Of a stretch of DNA of 64,000 nucleotides, positions 49,765 to 63,660 are shown piece after piece; position 1 is the first letter of the stretch, and every line of letters begins with the position of its first letter. Below the pieces are notes generated by a model that was given only the letters and a program-made list of their open reading frames with translations, made no database searches and was not told the origin of the DNA. Location: contig BCJC01000005.1 of NCBI GenBank assembly GCA_001600175.1, forward strand, positions 1,592,471 through 1,656,470, in the 5' to 3' direction. The position numbers and the translations under genes were made by a program. This DNA comes from Erythrobasidium yunnanense. Taxonomy: Eukaryota; Basidiomycota; Cystobasidiomycetes; Erythrobasidiales; Erythrobasidiaceae.

Positions 49765-51625
49765 CTAGCCCCTCCAAGGCGCATAAGGTACTCCGGCATT
49801 TTCGACAGCCTGGATTCGCTCCTTTAGCGGGCCCTCCCACACCTCTGTCTCGTTCCATATCGGCTTGACGTGCTCTAGGAAACGCTGAAGATCGGCCAAT
49901 GGTTTGACATTGCAGTCAATTTCGTGCGCATCTAGCGTTCCCTGTAGTTCCTGGACCCGTCTCCTTATGGAATCTAACTCCATAGCGATCTCTCCGTAAC
50001 TTTCGTCGTACCACATGGTCTCGAAGTCCAGTATTGCGAAGTCGCCTGGCCTGGCGGAGAAGATCGTAAGGTTAGGCAGCTTTTCTCCTCTTAGCCATGT
50101 TTCCACGAGTGATAGAACAGCAGGCGGATCTTCTTCGAACGAGTCGAATTCATTGCCGCCAAGCTCAATTGTCGTGATCGACTGCGGGAAACTGATGGCT
50201 CCAGCAGCTTCAACACCCAGATCGCTGCCGCAATTGCTGTCAAAGATTCCCAAAGTGTGCAGAGTAGTCAAGCGCTCAAGTCCTCGGAAATCACTGACTT
50301 CGAGCGCCGACTCCCGGAGCTTGTAAGCTGTGATAGCCCCCGCAGTTGTCGTCGAGAGCCCTATGAGAGGGCTGTATATGTCACTTACTTCTGCCCAGGC
50401 GACACCGTGTAATCGTATGTCTAGCTTCCCCGGGTCGGTGACTTCGTTTAGATGACGCAAGAGTGTCTTGAAGGCGTCGGTCGACAGGGTGGCGCTATCG
50501 ATGAGCACGCTGCTAACATTGCGCATATATGGAAGGGGTTCCATAAAGTCCGGCATGATAATATCACTTGCTTCCCATCGGATCGAAGACAGACGGATGG
50601 CTTCCAGGGACTCAATAAAAGCCAGTGCGGTCCATATCTGGTACGCCGGCCGTGCCGGAAGTTCATGAAGCTGGCATATCTTCAGGTTTTGTAGCTTGTA
50701 TATCGTGCCGACTAGCTCAAGGCTCAAGCTAGGAGCGCTTCCATGCACAAAGCACACCTCTTCCACATTCGTGCTATAACCCAGGATGGATGTCTCTTTT
50801 TGGCTCCCCGGATCTATAGAGAGGGTCTTGACGTAGGATGCGAGTCTCGGGGAGGTGCTGAGAGTCTGCTCGAGTGCTTGTAATCGGATAGTAATATCCG
50901 CCGAACACGAGTCTTTGGAAAATCTGGGAGCACAGCGGTTCAGAAAGGTGATCTTGAAAAGTAGTTTCCCCGCAGTACTACATCTGTACACACCTTGAGC
51001 CTGCATTGCGAGGTCGGTATGAGGCAATCAGATGATTGTAGGCGGCGTCCAAGTCATTATAGGCCGGTTCCTCCTCTGGTTCCGGTGGTTCCTGCTCCCA
51101 TGAAGCCTCATTCTCGCTTTCCTCCTCCTCGAGATCTTCCTCACCCTGATCCTGACCGTCGTTGTGAGAGGCGAGCTCTTGTTCTTGTCCTCCCTGGCTT
51201 TGCGTATGAGAGATGACTTCCGCTCCGTCGTGCTCCCCTTCGGGCACTAGACCCTCTGGGAAATAGGCCGCAAACTCATCACTATCTCCATCCAAACTCT
51301 CGTCATACAGTCCTTCATCTGACCCGTCATGGTTCGTCCGCGCTCTTGCAAATTCTTGGCTGTGCATAGCTTCCCAGCCGTACAGCATATAGCCACGCGC
51401 GCAGTTGATATTGGAGTAGAGGAGTACTTGCGCCTCTTTGCTCCATGCTCGATTCACCAGACAAGCGCTCAGCAAGGTCCGAGTCTTCGCATATGTCGCT
51501 GCTTCGGCAGCCGGCTTTTCGTATTGGCTATGACCGTGTCCATAGTAGTCTTCCAGAGTCGTGCAGACATGTCCAAGTTGCTGCAAGATCAAGCGAATGA
51601 TTTCGGGCGGGAGTGAAGAGGCCAT
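49765..51625 (-). CDS. F-box/LRR-like protein 2 with acidic linker (tandem paralogue)
   Basis: Two exons (50994-51625, 49765-50923) separated by a 70-nt intron. The N-terminus reads MASSLPPEIIRLILQQLGHV, then TRTLLSACLVNRAWSKEAQV, F-box-like and clearly homologous to copy 1. The linker is acidic and Gln/Glu-rich (GEEDLEEEESENEASWEQEP). The LRR-like part contains LQALEQTLSTSPRLASYVKT, VEEVCFVHGSAP, FRGLERLTTLHTLGIFDS and DFAILDFETMWYDES, and ends YAPWRG. The linker has diverged far more than the two folded parts, as expected for a recent duplication under relaxed constraint. The gene is divergent from profilin, with 193 bp between them. Confidence 0.68.
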
Positions 51626-51818
51626 GGTGGGAGGAAAGATCGTGTAAAGAGGGAGCGGAATGTGAGAGAATGGGGATGTACGTGTTAGTCGTCAGTAAAG
51701 GATGTGTTTCCGCCGGGTTTTGCGAACGATAGGTACAGATGCAAGGCGCTTTCTGCGGTTTACGACACTTCGACTTTATCGTAAAATCCACCCAAAAGAA
51801 CGCAGAGAATCCAGCACA
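51626..51818. promoter_or_regulatory. Divergent promoter, F-box-like 2 / profilin
   Basis: 193 bp separate the two start codons. No named element is identified. Confidence 0.4.
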
Positions 51819-52595
51819 ATGAGTTGGCAAAGTAAGTAGAGTATACGGCGATGCTGTTTGCTGCTCGACAGCGTCAGCTTCAGCTGCCGGGTATTGCGAC
51901 ATTTACAAGAGCCAGAGAGCTGACTTATATGTCTTTGCGCGCACGCTTGCAGCTTACGTCGATAGCAACATGGTCGGCAAGTCTTCTACATATCCTCACT
52001 CCTCATGATCCTCATGCCTTATGTCCTGCTGGATCGAAATGACCTCGTCTGACCTCTGGCGACCTGTGACACTTTACGATTAGGCACCGGCAAGATCGCG
52101 CAGGCTGCCATCATCGGACAGCAAGGCGGTACTTGGGCGACTTCCTCTGGCCTGACCGTGCGTTACAGCCTAGGCGCCATGACCGAATGCCTGGTCGAGG
52201 CTGACGCGCATATGCCTCAACCGATTTTCGCAGATCTCACCTGAGCAAGAGAAAGTCCTCATCAATGCTTTCAAGACTGGAGATCCCAGCGAGCTGCAAG
52301 GCGGCGGTATCAAGCTCGGCGATACCAAGTACATGTTCTTGCGAAACGAAGCAGACTCTTTCTACGGCAAGAAGGGCGTGAGTCTATCTCATACTTTCTG
52401 GACCTGTGTTCCGGAGAAAAGCTGCTGATCTGATCTTCTGCACGTTACGTTTCACACGTTCAGGCTGGCGGTTGCTGCGTGACAAAGTCGACACAAGCAA
52501 TACTCATCGGATGTTACGAGGAAGGCACTACTGCTCCAGAAGCAAACACTATTGTGGAGGACCTGGCTAAATATCTCGTCTCTGTCGGCTTCTGA
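51819..52595 (+). CDS. PFY1: Profilin
   Basis: Actin-monomer-binding protein of the cytoplasm and cortex. Five exons (51819-51831, 51953-51976, 52084-52157, 52234-52377, 52464-52595) give about 128 residues: MSWQTYVDSNMVGTGKIAQA, AIIGQQGGTWATSSGLTISP, EQEKVLINAFKTGDPSELQG, GIKLGDTKYMFLRNEADSFY and GKKG, then GGCCVTKSTQAILIGCYEEG and the conserved C-terminal helix ending VEDLAKYLVSVGF. Length and motif order are typical. The first exon is only 13 nt. The second intron (51977-52083) starts with GCAAGT, a GC-AG intron; the GT four bases upstream (ATG|GTCGGC) would break the frame. Confidence 0.95.
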
Positions 52596-52920
52596 TCTGA
52601 CCAAGCGGAGATTGCCTTCAGGCACCGCTGTGAGGCGAGGTAGTTGTACAGTAGAGATCCTACACCTGCAAGGAAGATTCCGAGACAATAGATGCAAAAA
52701 GGACATTTCTAACAGATCTCTCCTAACCCCTATGGTCTTCTTGGCCTCGTGGTGTCACCCAATGGCACCTCAAGGTCTGCCTGCTAGTTCTGATTGCATT
52801 GCATACACCCTGAGAGAACTTGCTGTATGCTTGCCGCTCATCCGGTACATTCCGTATTGCAATGCAACTTGGCCCTTGCTTCTTGCTTCTCACCATCACA
52901 TCGATATCAACACAGTCAAC
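52596..52920. other. Spacer profilin / TPI1
   Basis: 325 bp, same-strand; it holds the profilin 3' region and the TPI1 promoter. A CAAT-like and pyrimidine-rich stretch precedes the TPI1 ATG. Confidence 0.4.
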
Positions 52921-54071
<1,151 letters not shown>

Positions 54072-54185
54072 ATAGCTTATGGTCGAAGTCGCTGTTGAGC
54101 GAAGAAAAGCAATATCAACGAATTCGGCTCTATCTACTGACATTGCGTCAACAACATGCACGACAGCCTTTGCCTAATAACTCGT

Positions 54186-57100
54186 TTATAGATACAGAGA
54201 AGGGTTAAAGACGACACTGCTCTTGCGCTCTAGCGATTCTAACGACTTGATGAACTTTTCTTCGAGCTCAGAGTTGCCGATGACTTTGGCTGCCATCGCC
54301 ATCTGTCTTAACAGTTCTTGCAGACGTCTAAACACTCTGATCAGGGAGCCTTCAAAGACATCGGACATCTGCACAACTGACATCAATTTTGTGGTCACAC
54401 CAAGTGCGTAGACAGACGTACCTTGCAGATCTCCGAGAAGGTGGCACCGTTGCACCACTTATACACGGAATCCATCAAGCTAACCTTGAAAGACTGGACA
54501 TATTCATCTTCTGACAATTCCAGCTTCGATTCTTTCGAGACTCTCGCGATGTTCTTGGCGAATTCCTGCATGCGTCGGAGTGGGCCTGCTAGATCTTCTC
54601 GGAGTTTCGGCTGGCTCTCGCTGCGCTCGTCGAATACGAAACAACTGCAAAGGGCGGCGCACTGCTCTGGACTGAGGTCGTTGAAGACACCGTGGAAGAT
54701 GAGCTCGGTGAGCAGGAGCTGAAATAGCCATAGTCAGCTAATGGCTCGAAAGAGATATGGGAAGACCGTCTCACCTCATCTCCTGTGCTGATCTCACAAG
54801 CTACACGACCCTTCATCTCAACGACATCGTCCGAAGTGATGAACTCGAGTCTCCGCAGAACACGCTTGCGATGCTTGAGCTCGTCCAGATGCATCACACT
54901 TTCCGCCGCCTGTATCTTCTTCTTGATCGCACGAATATGGTTGACCATCTCTTGTTTCTGTGCATATCTCTCGTAGACCGCAGGGAGCTGACTCGTCTTG
55001 TACAGACTGTTCTTCGTCAATGCTCCTTCTAGAACTTCGATCTTCTGCAATAAGGCGAGGAAGCCTTTATCCTTGATTCCCATGTTCTCAACTGGGTCCA
55101 GGAGGCCAATCCCATCTGGGAATCGTCTTATCACTTCTTTGACATTCTTGAACGTCTGTTCACGCGCAGCTGCAGGCTTGAGGTCTTTCGGTATGTGCAG
55201 ACGGATCTGGCTCAGTCCATCTACTGTCGACAGCAGACAGGGAATGATGACGAATTCGCCTTTTGCGCCCGGCGGACAAGGCTGAATACCAGTGACGGAC
55301 GTGAAGCTTTGTCCAGACTTGACTTTCGCAATAGAAGCTCCAATATCGGCATGTACGAGTACGTCTACGATATAGGTATCTTGATCTGGTGTTCCGGCGG
55401 GAAGCTCAGAGCCTCGTGGACCACGTCGTTTCTGGTAGTTGACGACGACGCCCCAGCCGAAATCTGCGCTTTCGTGTCGTATCCGTACCATTCTGCCAGG
55501 CTGGAGGAAAGGTAAAGCATATTGAGGGTGGTTGAGCACAGCTCGTAGATCCCCTTTGAGCACATCTAGCTGTTGTCGAATATCATAGTAGTCCGCTATC
55601 GTATCTTCATCTTCGATCTTGAATTCATTCTTGGACTGTTCGAGCTCGCGCAGCTCTTTCTCCAGCCTAGGCACCGCAGTCGTGCTTTGGAACTGGTAGA
55701 AGCACCTCGAAAGCATGCTTTCTGGACTGATGCCTTCTACGCGCATGAGGTTTATAATCATGTTGTACCCCAAATGAAAAGCTGAGTCCAGGCGGTCTGC
55801 AACGCCTTTTACCATCCCTTTGGCAGCTGAAGGTTCGAGTTTCTCGTCAACCATCATGATGACTATACCACGGTCGTCGAGCCCACGTCTTCCTGCTCGG
55901 CCACTCATTTGTATATATTCTCCTCCTGACAGATTGCGGAAATTGACGCCATCCCACTTACGGACATTCGTGAATACGACCGTCTTTGCTGGCATGTTGA
56001 GCCCGATAGAGAAGGTCTCTGTCGCGAATAGGACTTTAATAAGACCTTCCTGGAAAAGAATCTCGATGACTTCCTTCAGAATAGGCAGTAGTCCACCATG
56101 ATGGATACCTATACCCCTCTTAAGCAGAGGTAAGATATGTTCGATCTGAGGTAATGTCTTGTCGTCGTCTGATAAGCCAGAGATGGCATTTTCGAACACT
56201 TGAGCGACCATCTCGCGCTCTTCGTCCGTGTTGAACTCAAGCTTGGCCATTTGGACAGCTAAGCCTTCGCATTCTTTTTTGGAGAAAGCGAATACAATGA
56301 CGGGGTTGTACTGCTTAAGCATGATCATCTTGATGATCTTGTAGATGTCCGAAGGTCCTGCGCACCATTTCAGTCTTTAGAAGCCTCCCTCCATGTGTAG
56401 AACCTGTAAAGACGTACCTTTGTTACCTCCCTTCCGGGACTTGCCTTTCCTGCCTTTACCAGCCTCAGCAGAAGCAGGATCTTCTCCCTGTCCTTCCGTG
56501 AGTGCTCCCATAGCTTTCGTAAAATTATCTTCTCTAAAGTTTCCCTTCTCATCCACCACTAAATGTATTCCATCTCCATTGGCTGGGAACAGGTAATGCT
56601 GTAGGGGTGTCGGTCTGTAGTCCGTATAAACGACATGACACGGCTGGCTGTGCGTCTTGCATATCCATTCTGCGAATTCCATAGCGTTGGGAATGGTTGC
56701 TGAGAGGAAGACGTAGTGCACTTTTGGAGGCAGGAGGATGATCGTCTCTTCCCATACTACGCCGCGCTCTTTGTCCCGCATGTAGTGGATCTCGTCGAAT
56801 ACGACCCAGGCTACTTCGCGCATGATCTCGGAGCCTCGATAAAGCATTGAGCGTAGAATCTGCGAATACATGCATTAGCTATGCCTGCTAGCGTGAAAAA
56901 CATACCTACCTCGGTCGTCATGACTAGACAGCTTGCTGTTGGGTTGATCGTTACATCTCCAGTCATCAGACCGACGTCTCCAAACTCAGCCAGCATCTCT
57001 CTATACTTCTGATTCGACAGAGCCTAATCGTGCACGCATTAGGCATGTCCACTACTATAGAGTGTGAGATTGACACACCTTGATCGGACTGGTATAGATG

Positions 57101-57903
57101 ACCCTCTGCTTATCTCTCAGACACTGGGCAATAGCATACTCTGCTACCACCGTCTTTCCCGCAGATGTATGCGCTGACACCAGTACGCTCTCATTCCGTT
57201 CTATCGAAGCGACGCTGACTTTCTGGAAGGGGTCCAATTCGAAGGGGTATATCCTCGCCGGCACAGGCGGAGGGACATGTTGTGATATGGGCACATAAGG
57301 ATAGTTGGGAGGAAGAGCGACTTGATGTCTGACTTGGTGGGAAAGTGTGATTTTGCCTCCTATCTCATCACCCGCATTCGCAGCTGCTGCTGCTCCACTA
57401 AGCAGACCAGCAGAAGCTGGGACGGACGTATGTGCTTCTTGTTCGAAATCATCGGCCACCAAAGGCTGTTCAGGTAATGGGTCTGCTATTTCGACTTTTC
57501 GACGTCGAATTGATGGTGGTACTGGATCTGCGATCTTGGACGTGGATGCTTTAGGTAGTGTATCTTCTTGCATATTAACATCGCCATTGCGCTCCTCTTT
57601 GGACGTCTTGCGCTTCTTTGACGCAGATCGAGATGCAGAATTCTCGTCGGTCTCTTCGACACTTGCTGATGTTTCTGCATGGCCATTCGTAGTTGCTGCT
57701 GCTTCTACATTGTCTTCTGTACCGTTACTCGCTACTGCCTTGTCCCTGTTTTTGCGCTTCTTCCTCTTACTGCTCTTCTTGCTCCCACTGCCATCATCGT
57801 TGGGCGAGTTTGCTCTGCTTCCCTCCTCTGCGCTGTTATTGGTAGACGCTGCTGCTGGTGCTGGCTGCGCTGAGAAGGCCGCGAACAGATCATCCCCGTC
57901 CAT
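54186..57903 (-). CDS. MTR4: Mtr4-type exosome helicase
   Basis: Ski2-like RNA helicase that feeds substrates to the nuclear exosome, usually within TRAMP. It starts [20 protein letters not shown]; the N-terminal DLFxxF motif is typical of Mtr4. A disordered basic region follows. Helicase motifs: [20 protein letters not shown], Walker A in [44 protein letters not shown] in [37 protein letters not shown] and [20 protein letters not shown]. The arch/KOW insert is present ([20 protein letters not shown]), and the C-terminal helical domain ends VVFNPSLYL, as in Mtr4. Introns include donors after SPIK, TTE, GGNK, GDE and SEICK. An open frame extends upstream to 57930 through a TTG, but the ATG at 57903 fits the family. 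This is the nuclear paralogue rather than Ski2. Confidence 0.95.
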
Positions 57904-59173
57904 ATTGGAACTGCTGGGTTGATGATGCAAAGTAGAGCCAAAGTGTCCTTTAGAGCATTCGGCAAGGCAAGCAAGATGGCATGATCTTCAGCACAGTGTC
58001 GTATTATCTGATTGCATCAAGACTACACCTTCGACTCAGTGCTATGCTCATGGCCTCGACATCCTCTCAAGTTGCGGGTCGCCATCCTGCTTGCCAGGCG
58101 CTCGAAGTAACTCTTGCTATTGGGAATCTACCGTATATTGCTTCGTTATGCCTCCCTCACCTTCACTAACGCAGAGCAACTGAGACTGTCTAGGGACCTT
58201 CGCCTCATCGCGAGGCCTGGCCTTCGCATCAGCAGACATGGCATCGGATAATACGGCATGCTGCGCCTCATCAACTCGAGCTTAAACCCTCTGGAATTAC
58301 AATCATAACAACCTATTGGCAGTCTGTAACTGATGCTCTTTGGCTCTCTGGAAGGCACCTCTACTCTGACAATATCGCCAGAATGGAGTCAACCGCCGTC
58401 TACTTTCATGGCAGTCAATCCACAATCACTGTAACAAACACACTGGCGGCTCTGTCTCGATGGTTCACGCAGTTTCATAAGAGCCGAAGCTCGATCTCGC
58501 TACGATGATTTGGGGAGGTCATTGTTTGGACAATGTCCACAGCTACATTGTGCAGGACATTGTGACTACTTGGATGTACATATAACAGAAGCCCTCTTAC
58601 CAAGAAGCGCATGATCAACCATCTTCCAGCGGTCTTCAAGCTAGTAGGCCGACTGCTGCATTGGATCTGGCAGCTGACACGATGCTTTACGTTGTTGAGT
58701 GCTATGCGATCAATACTGTGACATGTATGTATACTCATCAGAAAATTTTGTAAGCCAGGAAGATTTGCCCTTTGCGGGAGCACCGGTTTTTCTGTTCATG
58801 AGTATCGGTGTGTCAATTGACAGGTGCCCCTGTCTTATCATATATTCTCACACTCTGCACTGCACTCAAATGCTGCTCTAAAAAGTCGAAAGTTCTCTGG
58901 GCGTGGGAAAAGCTGTGCGGCGGCACCCAAGCCAGACGTGAGAGCCTGAGAAGAACGCCTGGCGGATTCACGGAAAGGGCGATGTAGCGTAGATTAGTAG
59001 AAATTATTCATTCAGTTGTAGCTTTGCTTCTTCTTGCTCACTTCACTTTGCAATCAAGTCAATCACGTTTCCCCTCTCGACTTGGACGTGTCTTCATCAA
59101 CCTCGAACAACGCGATAGGATAGATCTAGACACTACATCTACACATCCATAACACTCTCTCATCGTTGCAAGT
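57904..59173. other. 1.27-kb region without a supported gene
   Basis: The largest empty stretch of the window, between divergent MTR4 and the Ca2+-ATPase gene. Short frames occur on both strands, none with a domain. It contains a 9-bp inverted repeat at 58530-58563. The stretch just before 59174 is CT-rich, as expected for a leader. Confidence 0.45.
58530..58563. repeat. 9-bp inverted repeat, 16-nt loop
   Basis: ACAATGTCC (58530-58538) is followed after 16 bases by its exact reverse complement GGACATTGT (58555-58563). It could be a DNA-binding site or an RNA hairpin; no T-run follows to suggest a terminator. Confidence 0.5.
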
Positions 59174-62100
59174 ATGGCTGGTCGGCCTGAGTTGCACGAT
59201 ATCGTGTAAGTCTGAGAGCACCGCCTTCGTTGCTGGCGCCAAGCCATGACAAAATCCGACATTTCGCTGATTTCGTGATTCCTCGTTTCATCTCTCGTCT
59301 CGTTCCTTCCTACCAATCACTTCTGCAGAACTGCTCCTATCCCAAGCTACGACAGCCAACAGCAGCAGCGCGGCATGTCGCACTCGAGGACTCCAAGCGG
59401 GCAGTCCCCTCCTCAGCTGTTCGTCACGCCCGTTAGCAACGCCCAGGGTCCAGCGAGCGGGCTCAGCAACATTGCAGCAAGTCCAGCATCACGAAGCCCA
59501 TCGTACTCCAGCGATGGCGCCTACCCTCCTCCTGCGTCCCCCAGACAAGGCAATGGTCGAACAAGCGGTCATGGCCACTCCCCTACAAAGTCGGTCGACA
59601 CCACTTTCCAGACAAAGCTAGATCTCTATGCTAGAGAGCAGCAGAAGAACCTCCACAGCAGACGCGCAAGCGAACTCGATGGCACGACCGCCGTCCACGG
59701 CGACCGAGCCAAAGAGGAGCTGAACCACCCTGATGGCATCAAGGGAGCCGGAGAGGGTGTTCACATGGAGATGAGAAGAGTGGGTATCCTATCAAAGATC
59801 CCTCTGCTCAAATACATGGCATCCAAGAAGGAGGTCGAGGTCGATGAGGACGGTGAAGTTGTCAAGAAAGGCAAGGTCATCACCGACTTGCCGGATCCTA
59901 GCCCTCAAGAGATGGGCGTCTTCAGATCCTTCGTCCCATCCACTCTCTACCACCTCATTGACCCCAAGAGCGTCGACCATCTCACCAAGCTCGGAGGCTC
60001 TCAGGGTCTTCTCGAAGGTCTCCACACCAACCCCTCTACCGGTCTCAGCGAGTCCAAAGCTGAAAGCGGTACTTCCATCGTCGAGCGCCGCAAGATCTAT
60101 GGCGCGAACCGTCTTCCCGAGCGTAAAGGCAAGACCCTTCTCCAGCTCATGTGGATCGCCTACCAAGACAAGGTCCTTCTCCTCCTTTCCGTCGCCGCCG
60201 TCATCTCTCTCGCTCTTGGTGTCTACCAAGCCGTAGGCGTCGAGCCTCACACCTACGTCGCACCTGGCTGTCCTGGACCTAACAACACCTGCACCCTGCC
60301 CCAGGTAGAATGGGTCGAAGGTGTAGCTATCACAGTCGCTATCCTCATCGTCGTCATGGTCGGTTCTCTCAACGATTATCAGAAGGAACGTCAATTCCAG
60401 AAGCTCAACGCGCAGAAGGAAGCTCGTAACGTCAAGTGCATCCGCGATGGCTCTGAGCGACTCATGTCCGTCTACGACATCGTCGTCGGTGATATCTGTC
60501 TCCTAGAGCCCGGTGAGATCTTACCCGTCGACGGTATCTTCCTCTCCGGCCACAATGTAAAGTGCGACGAATCCTCAGCGACAGGAGAATCAGACCTCGT
60601 CCGCAAAGCTCCTTACAGCGAAGTCGTAGAAGAGCAGGAGAAGAAGGGTGGTCACGCAAAAATGGATCCTTTCCTCCTTTCGGGAAGCAAAGTCAGCGAG
60701 GGTTCAGGTACTTACGTCGTCACTACTGTCGGTCAACACTCATTCTTGGGCAAGATCATGCTTCGTAGGCTTCTTACACTCCTTATTACCTTCTTCACAC
60801 ACACACGAGCTAATCATAATGTCTTTGACTAATAGGTCTTGCTACGCCCGCCGAGATCACACCTTTGCAACTCAAGCTCAACAGACTTGCCGAGATCATC
60901 GCCAAGCTCGGAGGAGCAGCAGGAGGGATCCTCTTCTTCTCGCTCATGATCCGCTTCTTCACTCAACTCGACAACCCCGCTACCCCCGATGAGAAAGCTC
61001 AGAACTTCATTCAAATCCTCATCATCGCTGTCACTATCGTCGTAGTCGCTATTCCTGAAGGTCTACCATTGGCTGTCACACTCGCTCTTGCGTTCGCAAC
61101 GAGAAGGATGACAAAGCAGAACCTCCTCGTCCGTGTCCTCGGTTCGTGCGAGACTATGGGAACTGCTACTGTCGTCTGCACAGACAAGGTGAGCAGCAAA
61201 ACTTCACTACCAGTGTACTCATACTGATTTGTTGCCATCTCACAGACCGGTACGCTCACCCAGAACAGCATGTCCGTCGTTGCTGGTAGCATCGGTGTCC
61301 ATCTCAAATTCGCCGATCGTCTAGAAGAGACGAAGCGAACCAACGCCAACACCGAATCATCCGCTCAGCTCAACACACCTCCCAAGGACTTCTCCCTCGA
61401 CATGACCGACATCAAAGGCAGCTTGTCCCGCCCTCTACAGGACGCACTCAACGAGTCTATTGCTATCAACGGTACTGCCTTCGAGGGCAAAGACGAGCAC
61501 GGCAACCTTGGCTTCGTCGGATCAAAGACCGAAACTGCCCTCATGACATTCGCAAAGAACCAGAGTTGGGCAGATTACAAGGGTCTCCGAGAGAACGCTC
61601 AGATCGCAGAGATGATTCCATTCTCTTCAGAGAGAAAAGCAATGGGTGTCGTCATGAAGCATGGGAATGGTTACAGACTCTACCTCAAGGGTGCTTCGGA
61701 GGTCCTCTTCAAGCTCTCCACTCACCACGTCGTCGTCGGCGAAGGCGAGACTTCAGCTACCCAGCTTGAGACTGCTCCTTTCGATGAATACACCTCAAAC
61801 AACATCGACCGAACCATCATCTTCTACGCCAACCAGTCCCTCCGAACAATCGCTCTCTGCTACAGAGACTTCCCAAGCTGGCCTCCTGTCGCGCCTGTGG
61901 ATGGTGCTGTCCCATACGAAGCTATCGCAAAGAACCTCACTCTTCTCGGTGTCGTCGCTATCGAGGATCCTCTCCGTGATGGTGTCACTCAAGCCGTACA
62001 CACCTCCCAGGGTGCCGGCGTAGCTGTCAAGATGTGCACTGGTGACAACGTCCTTACTGCTCGATCCATCGCTACCCAATGCGGTATCTTCACTCCCGGT

Positions 62101-63660
62101 GGACTCATCATGGAAGGTCCTGCTTTCCGTGCCCTTTCCAAGTCCGAGAAGCGCACTATCGCTCCCCGACTTCAAGTCCTCGCTCGTTCTTCCCCTGCCG
62201 ATAAGCAGGATCTCGTTGATGCCCTCAAGAGCTTGGGAGAAGTAGTTGGTGTCACTGGTGACGGTGCCAACGATGCACCCGCTCTCAAGCACGCCAATGT
62301 CGGTTTCGCAATGGGTATCGCCGGTACTGAGGTCGCCAAGGAAGCTTCCGACATCATCCTCATGGACGACAACTTTGCAAGCATCGTCACTGCCATCTCA
62401 TGGGGACGATGTGTCAATGACTCTGTCAAGAAGTTCTTGCAATTCCAGATCTCCGTCAACATCACTGCCGTACTCCTCACCTACATCACTGCTGTCTCAT
62501 CCAACGAGGAAGAATCCGTTCTCACTGCCGGTAAGCTTTTCTGCGCTGATCTGATTAATATCACTCTTGCTTACTGATGTAATGTTACAGTCCAACTGCT
62601 GTGGGTCAACTTGATCATGGACACCTTCGCTGCTTTGGCTCTCGCTACCGACCCTGCCGATCCCGAGAACTTAAAGCGAAAGCCAGACAAGAAGCTTGCT
62701 CCGCTCATCTCCGCAGACATGTGGAAGATGATTATCGGACAGTCTATCTTCCAGCTCACCGTCGCTCTTGTTCTTCACTTCAAGGGAGCCGACATCCTCG
62801 GATATGGCCCTACCGACAGAGTCGACATCCAGATTCAGCAGGAAGCCTACTTGAAGACTCTTATCTTCAACCAGTTTGTCTTCTGCCAGATCTTCAACAT
62901 GCTCAACGCCAGAAAGCTCGATAGAACTCTCAATATTCTCCGAGGTGTCTACAAGAACTACTACTTCTTGACCATCTGGGCAATCATGATTGGTGGTCAG
63001 GCTCTTATCGTCAATGTCGGTGGATCTGCCTTCCAGGTCACTCGTATCCCAGGCAACCTATGGGCCATCTCCATCATCATCGGTATGGTCTCATTGCCAG
63101 TCGGTGTCATCGTCCGTCTTCTCCCCACCGCACCATTCGAGCGCTTCTTGATCCGCTACAAGCTTCTCCCTGACCCCAACGCACTCCCTACCACCGACCC
63201 CAGTGCCGACGATGACAACGAGAAGTCTGGTCTCGAGAAGCTCGGTGAAAACTTGGCTGTCTACTCCAAGTTCCGCGGAGGACGTGTCAACGCACACAAC
63301 CTCATCAAGCGCAAGAACAAGGCAAAGAAGCTCGACGAGAAGGAGGTCTTCCCTACTTCCCTCATGGCCATGGTACCCTCTATGATCATGGCTATGCCTG
63401 GTGCAGGTGGTCAGCAACTCATGTCCGGTGCACTCGGCAACCCTGCCGGCATGCAGCCTTCCGCATCTTCTGAGCATCTATACCGCGGCGAGCCAGCTGT
63501 GCATGGCGAGACTTCACCAAGTGATCCTATTGCACAGCGCTTCCCTGGTGCAGGCATGGATCGCTCTTCCGGCCCTAACTTGACTGTTCCTGCAACCGGC
63601 AGCAACGGTCTGGCACAAGTCAGAACGGGCGAATCCGACACCAAGTACTCCGTTCAGTAA
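59174..63660 (+). CDS. PMC1: P-type Ca2+-transporting ATPase, Pmc1-like
   Basis: Type IIB calcium pump, in fungi usually vacuolar, that removes cytosolic Ca2+. Five exons (59174-59205, 59329-60764, 60836-61188, 61246-62530, 62591-63660). A disordered Ser/Pro/Gln-rich N-terminus comes before the first helices (VLLLLSVAAVISLALGVYQA). Key motifs: CDESSATGESD (actuator), VAIPEGLPLAVTLALAFATR (M4, PEGL), CTDKTGTLTQNSM with the phosphorylated Asp (split by the 61189-61245 intron), FVGSKTETALM (nucleotide binding), TGDNVLTARSIATQCGIF, TGDGANDAPALKHANVGFAM (hinge), LLWVNLIMDTFAALALATDP (M6) and later transmembrane helices. The C-terminal tail after about 63200 is long, basic and then Ser/Gly-rich. 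The first intron lies only 32 nt after the start codon. Confidence 0.95.

Noticed and set aside
57904-57930. Extension of MTR4 to 57930
   Set aside because: The upstream frame begins with TTG, not ATG; the ATG at 57903 gives the conserved DLFxxF start.
61270-62577. The long frame starting at an internal Met of the calcium pump as a separate gene
   Set aside because: It is exon 4 of the pump; the DKTGT motif is completed by splicing from exon 3.
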